Shown piece after piece: positions 11,140-19,639 of a stretch of 64,000 bases of DNA. The translations under genes and the position numbers were made by a program. Numbering within the stretch: the stretch's first letter is position 1; the number at the start of each line of letters is the position of its first letter. This DNA comes from Ophioderma brevispina. Its lineage: Eukaryota; Echinodermata; Ophiuroidea; Amphilepidida; Ophiodermatidae. The stretch lies in the NCBI GenBank assembly GCA_023653785.1, contig JAMKCH010007086.1:23133-87132 (forward strand), given 5' to 3'. The notes beneath the pieces were generated by a model. That model saw only the letters and a program-made list of their open reading frames with translations, was not told the DNA's origin and did no database searches.

Positions 11140-11900
11140 TGATACAAAACTAGGCCATCTTTCAGAAAATATCAAACAGTGTGAATCAAGCAGTTGATTC
11201 ATGAGTTTGAGGATATTTTCCATGTCCCTCGTGAAACCACTGCTGCTATAATGATGTGCTGTGGGTGATTGTGCACCAATTAAAACCGCACCCTTACAGA
11301 AAATCCTATGAAGAAAGAACATTTCAAGAGATAGTGTACATGTTGGAAAATCAAATAATTGAAGCAAGAAAAAGTGAATGGAGTTCCCCATGTATTTGGT
11401 TCCAAAACCTGATTGTTCCCTTAGGTTTGTGAAAGATTTCAGAAGGGTAAATCACTGTTAAAGGGACTGATTCATTTCCAATACCTCGTATTGATGACTG
11501 CATGACAAAAAATTGGAATTCAAGATGTAAGCACGTTTACCTTTTAAAGGGGTTATTGGCAGGTTCCACTTACTGATCGTGCGAAAGAAGAAATTTGGGC
11601 ATTTTGCACGCCGGAGGGGCTTTTTCAGTATCGGGGTATGCCATTCGGTATGGAAAAACGCAACCGGGCAACCTTCCAAAGAATGTAATAATATAATTTG
11701 CGACAGAGAAGGCTGTGAAAAGCGTATGTTGATGATTTGATTGTGTACAGGCAATCTTGGGAACAGCACATTGGGGCAGCCCATCGCTTGTTTCAGGAAA
11801 TGTCAGAAAACAACCGACAGTAAATTTAGTCAAGAGTGAGACTTTTGCCATGCCAATGGCACATATTTACGGCCATGTGGTAGGTCAAGGCAAGGTCAGC
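11140..11900 (+). pseudogene. Reverse transcriptase of the Gmr1-like element
   Basis: In order: an N-terminal RT stretch with LIHEFEDIFHVPRETT (about 11197-11245), a frameshifted VCERFQK block (about 11430), GYWQVPLTDRAKEEIWAF (about 11550-11605), TPEGLFQYRGMPFGM (about 11608-11652) and the active-site box AYVDDLIVY at 11722-11748 (YVDD codons 11725-11736). These are standard Ty3/gypsy RT motifs. Several frameshifts interrupt the frame. It follows the integrase rather than preceding it. Confidence 0.88.
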
Positions 11901-12513
11901 CTGTCAAGGCAAAGTTGAAGTTGCAAATTGTACCCACACTAAGGACCAGAAAGAACGTCAGAGATTCTTAGGTATGGCGGATAGGTACAGGAAGTTGTCC
12001 AAACTTTTTCAGATATTGTCAGTCCTTTGACAATTGCTAGACAAACTGTCAAAATTTGTTGGGCCACAGGAATTTGAAATTAGTTTCCAGAAATCAAAGC
12101 CAACTGATTAGTGAACCAGTTCGGATTGCACAGACTTTCAGAACCAATTCAACGGTTGGCAATGAGGCCATGACATAGGGTGTGGTGGAGTTCTGATGCA
12201 AGAAGGAGAAGACGGAATAGACCCCTAATTCGTATTTCTCCAAGAAGTTAACAGCCCCCAAGAAATGACTCCACTATTGAGAAGGAGTGTCTGATCTGAT
12301 TTGGCATTAGGGCATTTTGATGGAGATTTGGGCACCACAGTGCACCCAATGCTTTGTTCAAGATTCACAACCCCTACACCTTCATTACCAGGATTGAGAA
12401 ACAAGAATCATAGTTAGTGGGTGATTTGACCTTGCAAGGAAACAACTAACATCAGACACATCAAGGGCCAAGATAATGTGATGGCTGATGCCTTATCCAG
12501 AATTGTGTCGTGA
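11901..12513 (+). pseudogene. RNase H of the Gmr1-like element
   Basis: A connection region with FLGMADRYRKL (about 11968-12000) leads into a decayed RNase H. The C-terminal end HIKGQDNVMADALSRIV (about 12459-12509) is intact in sequence and is followed by TGA at 12511. The pol ORF ends here, only 143 bp before the 3' LTR, so there is no integrase downstream. Confidence 0.82.
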
Positions 12514-12645
12514 ATCAGTAAAACAAGTAAAGCTTTAAAAGGGGAAGTGTAACATGTGAAAAGTTATGTATATGCAGTTTAAAAAAATATTGAGAGCCTT
12601 AAATAGGTTACGAAAGTTTGCCTTTCAATCAAACTTTCTTTCTTT

Positions 12646-12656
12646 AAGGGGGAGGG
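12646..12656 (+). other. Polypurine tract
   Basis: AAGGGGGAGGG directly precedes the TG of the 3' LTR at 12657, the expected place for plus-strand priming. Confidence 0.85.
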
Positions 12657-13222
12657 TGTTACAGGCCCCAAAAGACTTTGCAATGATGTATTTCACTTGG
12701 AGCAAGGATTAAGTCATAAACTGAGCACATAAACTATTATAATTAGTCTAAGTAATTATATATTAAAAAAAAGACCTGGTGGTGTGCATATCTAGTGTGA
12801 GCAAAACAATAGAATAAAAAAAGAAAGCGGAGACACATTCTAGAACTTATGATTTCATTAGAAAGGTTTAGAAGGTCTGGAATTAAGAAGGCTCTGGAAG
12901 TCCAGGAGATCTGACTAAGCCTATGTGCTTTTATGACTATAGATGGTGCACTTCTGCATGTACAGGCAGGGCGAAAGTGCTGTATCAGACTAGAACAGTG
13001 GAGAATCTGATGCAGTAGGTCAGGAATTATGAGTGTTAATGGGATAGATAGTACACGACTCATATAGACTGCGCTGATCCTTCTGAATTGTTTGAGAGGA
13101 TAGGATATATAAAGCCATGGTGAAGAGAAGATGCGTCAGAGTTACATTACAATATGCTCCAAGTTTATTCGCAGAGTATAGTGACACTAGTTGCTTCAAG
13201 TTGTCGCGACGTAATCGCAGTC
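12657..13222 (+). repeat. 3' LTR, left part
   Basis: Aligns with the first half of the 5' LTR, including the TATA box at 13106-13113 and the GTCGCGACGTAATCGCAGTC block, then stops abruptly at the DIRS-like insertion. Confidence 0.9.
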
Positions 13223-13239
13223 AAAAAAAATAGCTCTTC

Positions 13240-13860
13240 TGTAGTAGTTCGGCAGCGGGAAAGCTGATTTTGGCATGAGGATCAAAATTCTCTGAAAAGT
13301 ATTTTTTCAGAGATGAATATATGAAAGGTATACAATGTGGAACCAAGGTGGGTGTAACAATGCAACCCTTGGGGCAATTTGAGGAAATCCAAGATGGGCC
13401 GCCATTGGGCTGTTAAAAAACTCTTAAAATTGCATTTTACACAGACAGGCCAACACAAAATGCAGGTAGGTAATTAGTTTTTTGTGCTAAATTTGGATGT
13501 TTGGGTAGGAAATTAAATGCAAATGAATTTAGAGTCATGCTTTTTGGGGGAAAAAAAAATAATTAGTGACTATCCAAGCTGGCACCCCATTTGAAAGTAG
13601 GAAATCACCAAAATGCCCATTTCATTGAGAGTGCAACCAAACATTACAAAGATCCTACAATTGTAAGTTGATTTCCCTTGCTATTGGAAAATAAAATACT
13701 AAATTTAATTGTCACATTGGCTATAACAGATACTTTCAAGTGGCCGCCGCTGAAGTTTTAAAAGGCGTGATTTTAGTTAAAATAATTTACCTCCAATCAA
13801 TGATAAATGAAGGCAAGAGCATTTCTTACACATTAATGTAGGGGGTGTATTTTTCAGCAA
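13240..13860. repeat. Left inverted terminal region of the insert
   Basis: Blocks such as GGAACCAAGGTGGGTGTAA and AAATCCAAGATGG (13350-13395) recur as reverse complement in the right arm at about 18198-18285. Further ATGG/GCCGCC blocks suggest internally repeated units. Confidence 0.65.
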
Positions 13861-13912
13861 TCAGGACACTATAAGCCATAGTAATAACCATTGTTGTAGA
13901 GTAAAGTACCGG

Positions 13913-14073
13913 TGTGAAAGAGAATAGTCCGGTGTGAGCCATAGTCCGGGGCTCATAGCGATAACGGAATAAAGCAAGAAACTAATGTTGCGTAAAGAGT
14001 CAACTGAATCGATTGCTCTATTGTTCACCCATTTCCCGGACTTATGAGTACGCCGGACAATGGTACTTCTACA
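13913..14073 (+). mobile_element. CCGG-flanked MITE, copy 1
   Basis: A 161-bp sequence from TGTGAAAG to CTTCTACA, bounded on both sides by CCGG (13909-13912 and 14074-14077). The core (GATAACGGAATAAAGC, AGAGTCAACTGAATCGATTG) matches the copy at 63612-63777 in opposite orientation and, less well, 30366-30537. It sits inside the DIRS-like insert, making a third nesting level. No coding capacity. Confidence 0.85.
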
Positions 14074-14114
14074 CCGGTATACTAGTTTGTTGTTAAAATT
14101 GATACGCAACACAG

Positions 14115-14365
14115 CCCAGGTCAAAATTCCAGCTGATCACAAGTTGAAAGTTGTCATTTTCCATAGTGGAACTAACTGGTTTCAACTGTTTTTAACTGGT
14201 CTTAAATGAGTTCAACTGGTCAGTAAAACCTAGTTAAAATTGTTCATTTTCCATATTGGAATCAACTGAATCAACTGGATTCAACTGGATATTCAACTGT
14301 GATCACTGGATTTCAAATGGTTCCAGTTGTACCAGTTAACCTGGACAATGGAATTTTGACCTGGG
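14115..14365. mobile_element. MITE with 17-bp terminal inverted repeats
   Basis: Starts CCCAGGTCAAAATTCCA and ends with its exact reverse complement TGGAATTTTGACCTGGG. The 251-bp body is rich in repeated CAACTGGT/CAACTGGAT motifs. A 2-bp AG flank on both sides is a possible target duplication. No ORF of note. Confidence 0.8.
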
Positions 14366-14944
14366 AGATCAATGGCACCCAATACTTGACATTATGGTCC
14401 ATTAAAGTGCTCAGTCTTTCCGTTTTATTATCTTTGGTTACTTGTTTTGTTTTCATTTCGAACATTACGATTTCTCCATTGCATGACACGAAGATGGAAA
14501 CAATATATGCAGAGACACATCCACACCTTTGATTCACATGGTGCCTCAACTCCACATGAGCACTTACCTCCACATGAGACGCTTAATTCAACTTCAATAA
14601 TTATTAGGAGCTAAGGGATCATCACTTGGGCCACTACGAGACGGCCTTCTCGTTTCCAAACCATGCTGAGTTATTTCCTCCCCTTTTCATTCCTCTTTGA
14701 CACCTCACGCTCCCCCTCCCCACGCACCCCCTCGCGGTACCAGTTCCAGAGGATCCGATTTCCGAGCATCCCTCCAGATAGCTACTGAAGAGTGCACGGG
14801 TCCTTTTCCTTAAAGGTTTATTAGTGGTGTCAGGAGAACAAGTTAGGTGCAGAAGCAAAACTTCGAGATTTAGATGGCCTTACGTTCTGTTGCCTTCGAC
14901 AGCGACTGATATGCAGATTCCCCATTAGCATGCCAGAATGATGG
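14366..14944 (+). other. DIRS-like insert, region before the RT
   Basis: From 14366 to about 14575 the sequence is AT-rich without motifs. From 14580 it becomes GC-rich like the following RT, so it may hold decayed N-terminal pol, but I cannot align it to a family. A DIRS gag is not visible. Confidence 0.35.
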
Positions 14945-15400
14945 ATGTTGACTGCCTTCAGGACATCACTGGAGACGATCGATAGTAACACCCAGGCAGG
15001 GGATAATGAAAAACACTGTGACTCGTGTAATACTTTACAGTTCCGGGTCCTGCCCCCCCTCCGGCCTGTCGACCCGCTCCACGGACCGTCCACGGGTCGT
15101 GAAGGTGTTAGCGGAGTTCATCTTCGTCTACTTACTCGAATCCACTGCTTCTCTCACCACTGCATCGGACTACCAAGACGCTTATGGGTCCCGCCACGAA
15201 ACCCCCAGCCACAATCGATCCCTCTACGAAAGAGGACTCCAGAGCTCAGGCCTTATAGAGGAGGTCCTGATAAAGTCACTCGGATTCATCAACCTCGACA
15301 AGTCAATCCGCTCACTCTCCCAGAGCCCCCCAGTTTCGGGAGCGAGAGTGGATTTTCTGTGGCATAGGTGAGGCCCTTCTGCAGAAAGGAAAGCGGTGGA
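14945..15400 (+). pseudogene. DIRS-type reverse transcriptase fragment
   Basis: Read across two frames: LQFRVLPP (about 15037-15060) joins in the next frame GLSTRSTDRPRVVKVLAEF (about 15064-15120), then SDYQDAYGS (about 15168-15194, at the place of the YLDD box, degenerate) and SLGFINLDKSIRSLSQ (about 15280-15325). This order is that of the DIRS RT palm and following LGF-NxxKS motif. The catalytic aspartates are not intact and the N-terminal half is missing. Confidence 0.7.
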
Positions 15401-15754
15401 GTGTGGCGTGTGACTCTTGGAGAGCAGTCGGTCCCAGCCAGGCTATGGCTTCGGCTTCTGGACTTCTGGCCGCATCATGGATGGTTCCCGTACTGCAGAT
15501 TACGCATTTGAGGGGAGTCCAGATCCAACATGCTCAGTACTTCCGACCACCTGGTACCAACCAATGTCCCTTCCGGCTTTCCAGTGCCCCTGAAGATGGT
15601 TCCCGACCTCAGTTGGTGGAAACATCCACGAAGGGGGGGGGGCTGGGGGGAGGGAGAGGGGAACAAGGACCTCAGTCTGCAAGGGAGGTACAGTCAGGCT
15701 CCTAGAGTGGTAAGGCACCGGGACATTGCCCTGAAAGAAGAGAACCCCCTTCCT
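15401..15754 (+). pseudogene. DIRS-type RT/RNase H junction, decayed
   Basis: Readable pieces are [20 protein letters not shown] (about 15460-15520) and [12 protein letters not shown] (about 15599-15635), which in DIRS elements mark the segment leading into RNase H. After a G-rich tract the sequence jumps to VRLLEW-type text, normally located more than 100 residues downstream, so the RNase H core is deleted. Confidence 0.6.
15610..15735 (+). repeat. Direct duplication flanking the pyrimidine tract, left copy
   Basis: Shares with 16326-16445 the order TGGTGGAAA, a G-run, GAGAGGGGAACAAGGA, GTCAGGCTCCTAGAGTGGT and GGGACATTGCCCT. The duplication postdates the RNase H deletion because both copies carry the same joined order. 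Confidence 0.75.
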
Positions 15755-16312
15755 CGCCTTTCCACTCTCCCCCCCCCCACTCCCCCCCTATCCGCCTCCC
15801 CACCCTCCCCCCTCCGCTCCCCCTTCCCCTCCCCTTACACCGCATCTCCTCCCCCCACATCTCTCTCCCAACGTCTCCCCCCCCCCCCCCTCGCCCCTCT
15901 CCCATCCCCCCGTTCCCCCTCCCCACTTCCCCCCTCCCCTACTCCCCTCCGTCTCCTCCCCCCCTCGCCCCTTCTTTCCCCCTTCCCCTCCTCCCCTCCG
16001 TTTTACATATCCCACCCTTCCCATTCCCCCCTGCCCTCTCCTTTCTTGCCACTATTCCCCCTGCCCCATCCCCGCCCCCCCTCCTACCCCCATCCTCGTC
16101 TTTTCCTCTCTCCCTCACCCCTCTCCTCACCTTTCCCTCCCCTCACCCTGTACATTTCTATAACCCCCCCCACCTCCCTCCTGTATCTCCACCCCTCCTC
16201 GATCCTCCCCTACTACCCTCACCCATCTCTCCCTCTTCCGATCCCCCCCACCCCACCCCCTCCCTCCCCCCTCCCCGTCCCATCCCCCTCTCCTCCATCT
16301 CCAACTGTACAC
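15755..16312 (+). repeat. 550-bp C-rich pyrimidine tract
   Basis: Almost purely C and T on the plus strand (CCCCT, CCTCC, CCCCCC runs) with very few purines. It lies between two copies of a 120-bp segment. The long plus-strand open frame across it (Pro/Ser/Leu-rich) and the minus-strand Gly-rich frames are by-products of composition, not proteins. Confidence 0.9.
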
Positions 16313-16325
16313 AGCTGGTTACCGA

Positions 16326-16860
16326 ACATCAGTGGTGGAAAAATCCCGCAAGGCGGGGGGGGGAGAGGGGAACAAGGAACCTCATGCTCTCTGAAGGAGG
16401 TAGTCAGGCTCCTAGAGTGGTGGAGGCAACGGGACATTGCCCTAAATATTAGAAGCATCACATGTACCAGGGGGGGAGAATGTCCTAGCGGACGCCTTCT
16501 CCCGGGCGGGCACGCAATGCCCAGGCCATCAAGGTACCTGGGGGGTCGTCAAAATGGAATGGCAACTCCTGCGGGTCAATTTTTCAAGAGGATACGCGTC
16601 CCCACGTGGACATATTCACCTCCAATGGAATCCACCAGCTTCCGGCGGATTACTCATGGAGTCAAGATCCCACAGCAGTTGGGACAGGATGCGATGGTGT
16701 GGATCAGTGCCTATTGTATCACCTTCCTCCCATTGCGATACCGAGAGTCCTCGAGAGAAGGTAGCTCGGTCGGACAATTGCCTGGTTCTGTTGATGACAC
16801 AAGTGGCCGGCTCAGCTGTGGTTCCCCACGGCTTCTAGAACTGCTAGTGGGGGACTAGTG
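16326..16860 (+). pseudogene. DIRS-type RNase H C-terminus and following linker
   Basis: [20 protein letters not shown] (16396-16455), then after a G-run the block [16 protein letters not shown] text (about 16470-16510) marks the end of RNase H. A linker in shifted frames follows ([18 protein letters not shown]). The first 120 bp are the right copy of the duplication. Confidence 0.6.
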
Positions 16861-17735
16861 GATTCTATATGTCATTCCAGCCAAACGCGTCCATCCCGGA
16901 GCGTACCATCCGCGCTCTCCAAATTGCTGGCTGGCGCATTCCCGCCAACAACACACTCAGGCGGGACGTTCTGAACAGGCTGCCGCGCTCGCTGATAGGC
17001 AAGGGGAAGTTCAAACTAGAAATCTTATGATCTCGATATGCCCGGGTCTATAGATGGTGCGCCAATCCAGAGATTGATCTGCTGTCAGCGTCTGTAGGGC
17101 AGATCGGAGATTTCCTAACGGAAATTTACCTTGAGGGTTTGGGCGCGTCCCAAACAGTCAAGTGCTACCGTAGCGCGATTGGGGCGCTCCATCGGGGCGT
17201 CAGAGACAGAAAGTAGTCTCCTAATAGCCCAATCCTCAGGAATCTGCTGAAGGGCATGTTTTCGGTTCGTACCCGGTTCGTTCAAATCGTTCCGGAGTGG
17301 GATCTACCGCTTGTGCTCCAGTTCTTAGAGAATTCGAACCACGGAGAGAAGCCAGTCTCTGGATAGAAGACGGCCTTTATGGTCGGCAGTCCGCTTCCGG
17401 CGATGGGGTTCAGAAAATAATACCTTCATTGTCCATTTAGACGAGGCTCAACCTGCGGTTGTCGAAGGACGGCGTGTCCATCCCCACGCTAAGAATCAGA
17501 CTGTCTTTCACACTGGGCCGTGCCCAGTTGTTCTTCCCGCGACCTGGGCCTGGCTTGCGGGACGTCGAAGAAACCCTGGTGCCGGTTTCAGGGCACTAAA
17601 TTGGGACTCAAGCAACTTGAAGGGCTCCGGAAGCCATAACAGCTTTTCATCTAGACGCCCCCAACCCATATGGTCCAGTAGCGAGGGACACAGCCCGCTG
17701 GGTTGCCTCAACCATCCTTAGCGGCCACCGAAAAA
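16861..17735 (+). pseudogene. DIRS-type tyrosine recombinase
   Basis: Read over several frames: PERTIRALQIAGW (16898-16936), a SAM-like N-terminal stretch RYARVYRWCANPEIDLLSAS (about 17036-17095), GDFLTEIYLEGLGASQTVKC (about 17109-17168) and YRSAIGALH, then VPEWDLPLVLQFLE (17290-17330), and at the end PYGPVARDTARWVASTIL (about 17664-17718). These are the recognisable segments of DIRS-element recombinases, the enzyme that integrates the circular cDNA. The catalytic Arg-His-Arg-Tyr set cannot be verified because of frameshifts. The minus-strand frame at 17508-17711 is antisense. Confidence 0.72.
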
Positions 17736-17756
17736 ATCACAATCAGTTGGTCGGTT

Positions 17757-18340
17757 CGGGTTAGGTAACAGCTACAAAATGGCATTTTGGTGCCCTGTAC
17801 TGTACAAAATGCCAATATTTTGTGTCTTTATGGCACACGGCAGCAGCACATCTTGGATTTTCTAATTGCCTAAGTAGTGGGTGACAATTTTAAATCCATC
17901 TTTAATTATAGTTATATACCTATTAGCGATATATAATCAGGTGAGAGGAAAAAATGACTTAAACGTGTATTTTGGGTTGATCTCTCTGTGAACGGGCATT
18001 TTTGGGTTTTTTTAGCTTTAAAATGGGGCGGCCATATTGGATTTCTCAAAATTAATCAAGCGTGCCTTCCAGATACATTATAATTACATTTCCTACTCAA
18101 AATGAATGATTATTTAAAAAAGTAAAAAAAATTACCAAGCATTTTGGGGGGTCCTTGTCCATGGAAACTGCCATTTGGGGTTTTTACCAGTGAAATGCGC
18201 GGACATCTTGGATTTCTCAAATGCCCAAGGGGTGGCAATTTTTACCCCCACCTGGATTCCATTATATTACCTTTCAAAGAGATATAATCAGTGAGAAAAA
18301 AACTGTATCGAGATTTTCATATACTCCTCCTCCACTGCTG
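17757..18340. repeat. Right inverted terminal region with internal units
   Basis: Three similar units of roughly 170-185 bp can be followed, each with a CATTTTGG/CATTTGGGG block, then a GGACATCTTGGATTTCTC or variant (17845, 18027, 18198), then a GATATAATCAG-TGAGA block. The outermost unit is the best reverse-complement match to the left arm. Confidence 0.65.
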
Positions 18341-18348
18341 AGACTATA

Positions 18349-18879
18349 GTGGGACAGTGTCATAGTGTCTCAGCTCAACAGTTTTGTCCGATGTTAACCG
18401 TGTTCGGTTTCCGTATTTAGTGGGCCTCTGAGTTATCCAAGGATAAACAAGCTACAGTCACTGTTGGACTTATATTTAGTCGACCTCCGAGCTTCGGGAG
18501 TCATTAGAAGCTGTTTTATTCAGTCAGGACAAGTCGTTCGTGGACAAGTCCCACTACTGGAAATAGGTAAGTTTTACGCTGGTATAATCGCCAGGACTCT
18601 TTGCAGTCGGCATATATATTGCTAATCATCGCTGCAGCGCGGTCGCGGCACACACCAGGAGTAAGTTTAGTAGTTCATTAATAAACAAATTATTATAGAT
18701 TCATACTTGATTATTGATACCTAATCGAGGTTATAATGAGATTGATTTAAACCCAAACAATTAAAATAAATACTGTGTTTTAATATTTGTAATAAGTTGT
18801 ACAGTTGTATTGTTAGTATTCAGAAGTTTGAATCCGTAGTTAGAGGTGCGTTTTGGCCTTGGTCAAGGTGCCCGTAACA
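18349..18879 (+). repeat. 3' LTR, right part
   Basis: Resumes at GACAGTGTCATAG, matching the 5' LTR at about 6967, and continues through GGATAAACAAGCTACAG and GACAAGTCGTTCGTGGACAA to the CA end. An AATAAA at 18680-18685 is a plausible polyadenylation signal. Confidence 0.9.
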
Positions 18880-19402
18880 CTTAAATTTAATACAAAGTCT
18901 TGGGAACATATAATAGTAACGATACGCGATATATGTTGAATTGTGTTTGAATAAATTGCCATTGTGGTTGAAATAACATGTTATTTCGAGTTAGAAATTT
19001 CTAATTTAATTTCCCTTCAAATTCCGTAAATAACCTTTGATTTGCTTTAGTGATGACTTCTACCGGAGCTACCATTCGAAACCTCAGCAGGCTTAGGCAA
19101 TTGCACACAACTATGAATACCGCAACGTCAACGAAAAGTCCAGGAAGAATCATAATGTTACGTACGATACATGAGTGGATGTTTGCGTAAGTCAATACTT
19201 CAAATTGTTGTAAATGTTCTGATTATTATTTTATTATTATATTTTCGGGGTGATTCAAAACAACCCATTACAAAGCAGCGAAACACGCTGAAAAACGTTG
19301 TGATTTACATAATTACCATATATTTAAAAATGATATTACCATTAACTATTATTAAATTTGAAAACATTAATACAGGAACTGATCAAAATAATTAGATCTC
19401 GT
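18880..19402. other. Right flank of the LTR element, no gene recognised
   Basis: AT-rich. A 64-codon minus-strand frame (19001-19195) contains one hydrophobic segment but no family motif. Confidence 0.4.
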
Positions 19403-19612
19403 ATTCACTCACACACGCACACACACATGAACCCAATGCAAAACTACACATCACAACACCACACATCCCCGCACAAAACAGACAAAAAACACTCCATTGC
19501 ACTACACATACACTCGACTCACAACACAAACACACGCACACGCGTACATACACAACCCTAAATCGCACACACACACACACAACAACACACACACAAACAA
19601 TAGCACAAAAAA
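19403..19612 (+). repeat. CA-rich microsatellite
   Basis: Interrupted (CA)n/(ACAC) tract with occasional CATG and CGCA variants. The frames on either strand are low-complexity by-products. Confidence 0.85.
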
Positions 19613-19639
19613 CCACCATACTTTAAACAAAACATTATT

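Larger units (their letters stand above)
13223..18348 (+). mobile_element. DIRS-like tyrosine-recombinase retrotransposon inserted in the 3' LTR
   Basis: The 3' LTR stops at about 13222 and resumes at 18349. The insert has inverted terminal regions (13240-13860 and 17757-18340) and, in between, GC-rich remains of RT, RNase H and a tyrosine recombinase, all on the plus strand. This combination fits DIRS elements, which end in inverted repeats and insert without target duplications. About 15 bp of LTR seem missing or diverged at the junction. A second reading is possible: the outer arms belong to a DNA transposon into which a DIRS fragment (about 14580-17740) was inserted. Gag is not recognisable and the element is defective. 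Confidence 0.75.
6389..18879 (+). mobile_element. Gmr1-like Ty3/gypsy LTR retrotransposon with nested insertions
   Basis: The element starts TGTTACAGG at 6389 and ends GTAACA at 18879. It has two LTRs, a PBS, a polypurine tract and the domain order Gag, protease, integrase, RT, RNase H. Integrase before RT is unlike standard gypsy elements and matches the Gmr1-like group. The internal region (7512-12656) is about 5.1 kb. The remaining length comes from a 5.1-kb DIRS-like insertion in the 3' LTR. No target-site duplication is visible (left flank GCTG, right flank CTTA), which may reflect decay or recombination. All reading frames are broken, so this is a dead copy unless many indels are sequencing errors. 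Confidence 0.9.

Noticed and set aside
13861..14124. 87-codon minus-strand frame
   Set aside because: Lies across the CCGG-flanked MITE and its flank; the same text appears in the other MITE copy at 63.6 kb.
15702..16461. Minus-strand Gly/Arg-rich frames
   Set aside because: Antisense of the same pyrimidine tract.
15530..16858. 442-residue Pro/Ser/Leu-rich open frame
   Set aside because: It spans a C/T-only tract and fused frames of a decayed DIRS element; the openness follows from composition, not coding.
19001..19195. Possible membrane protein on the minus strand
   Set aside because: One hydrophobic stretch only, no family motif, no link to the GPCR copies.
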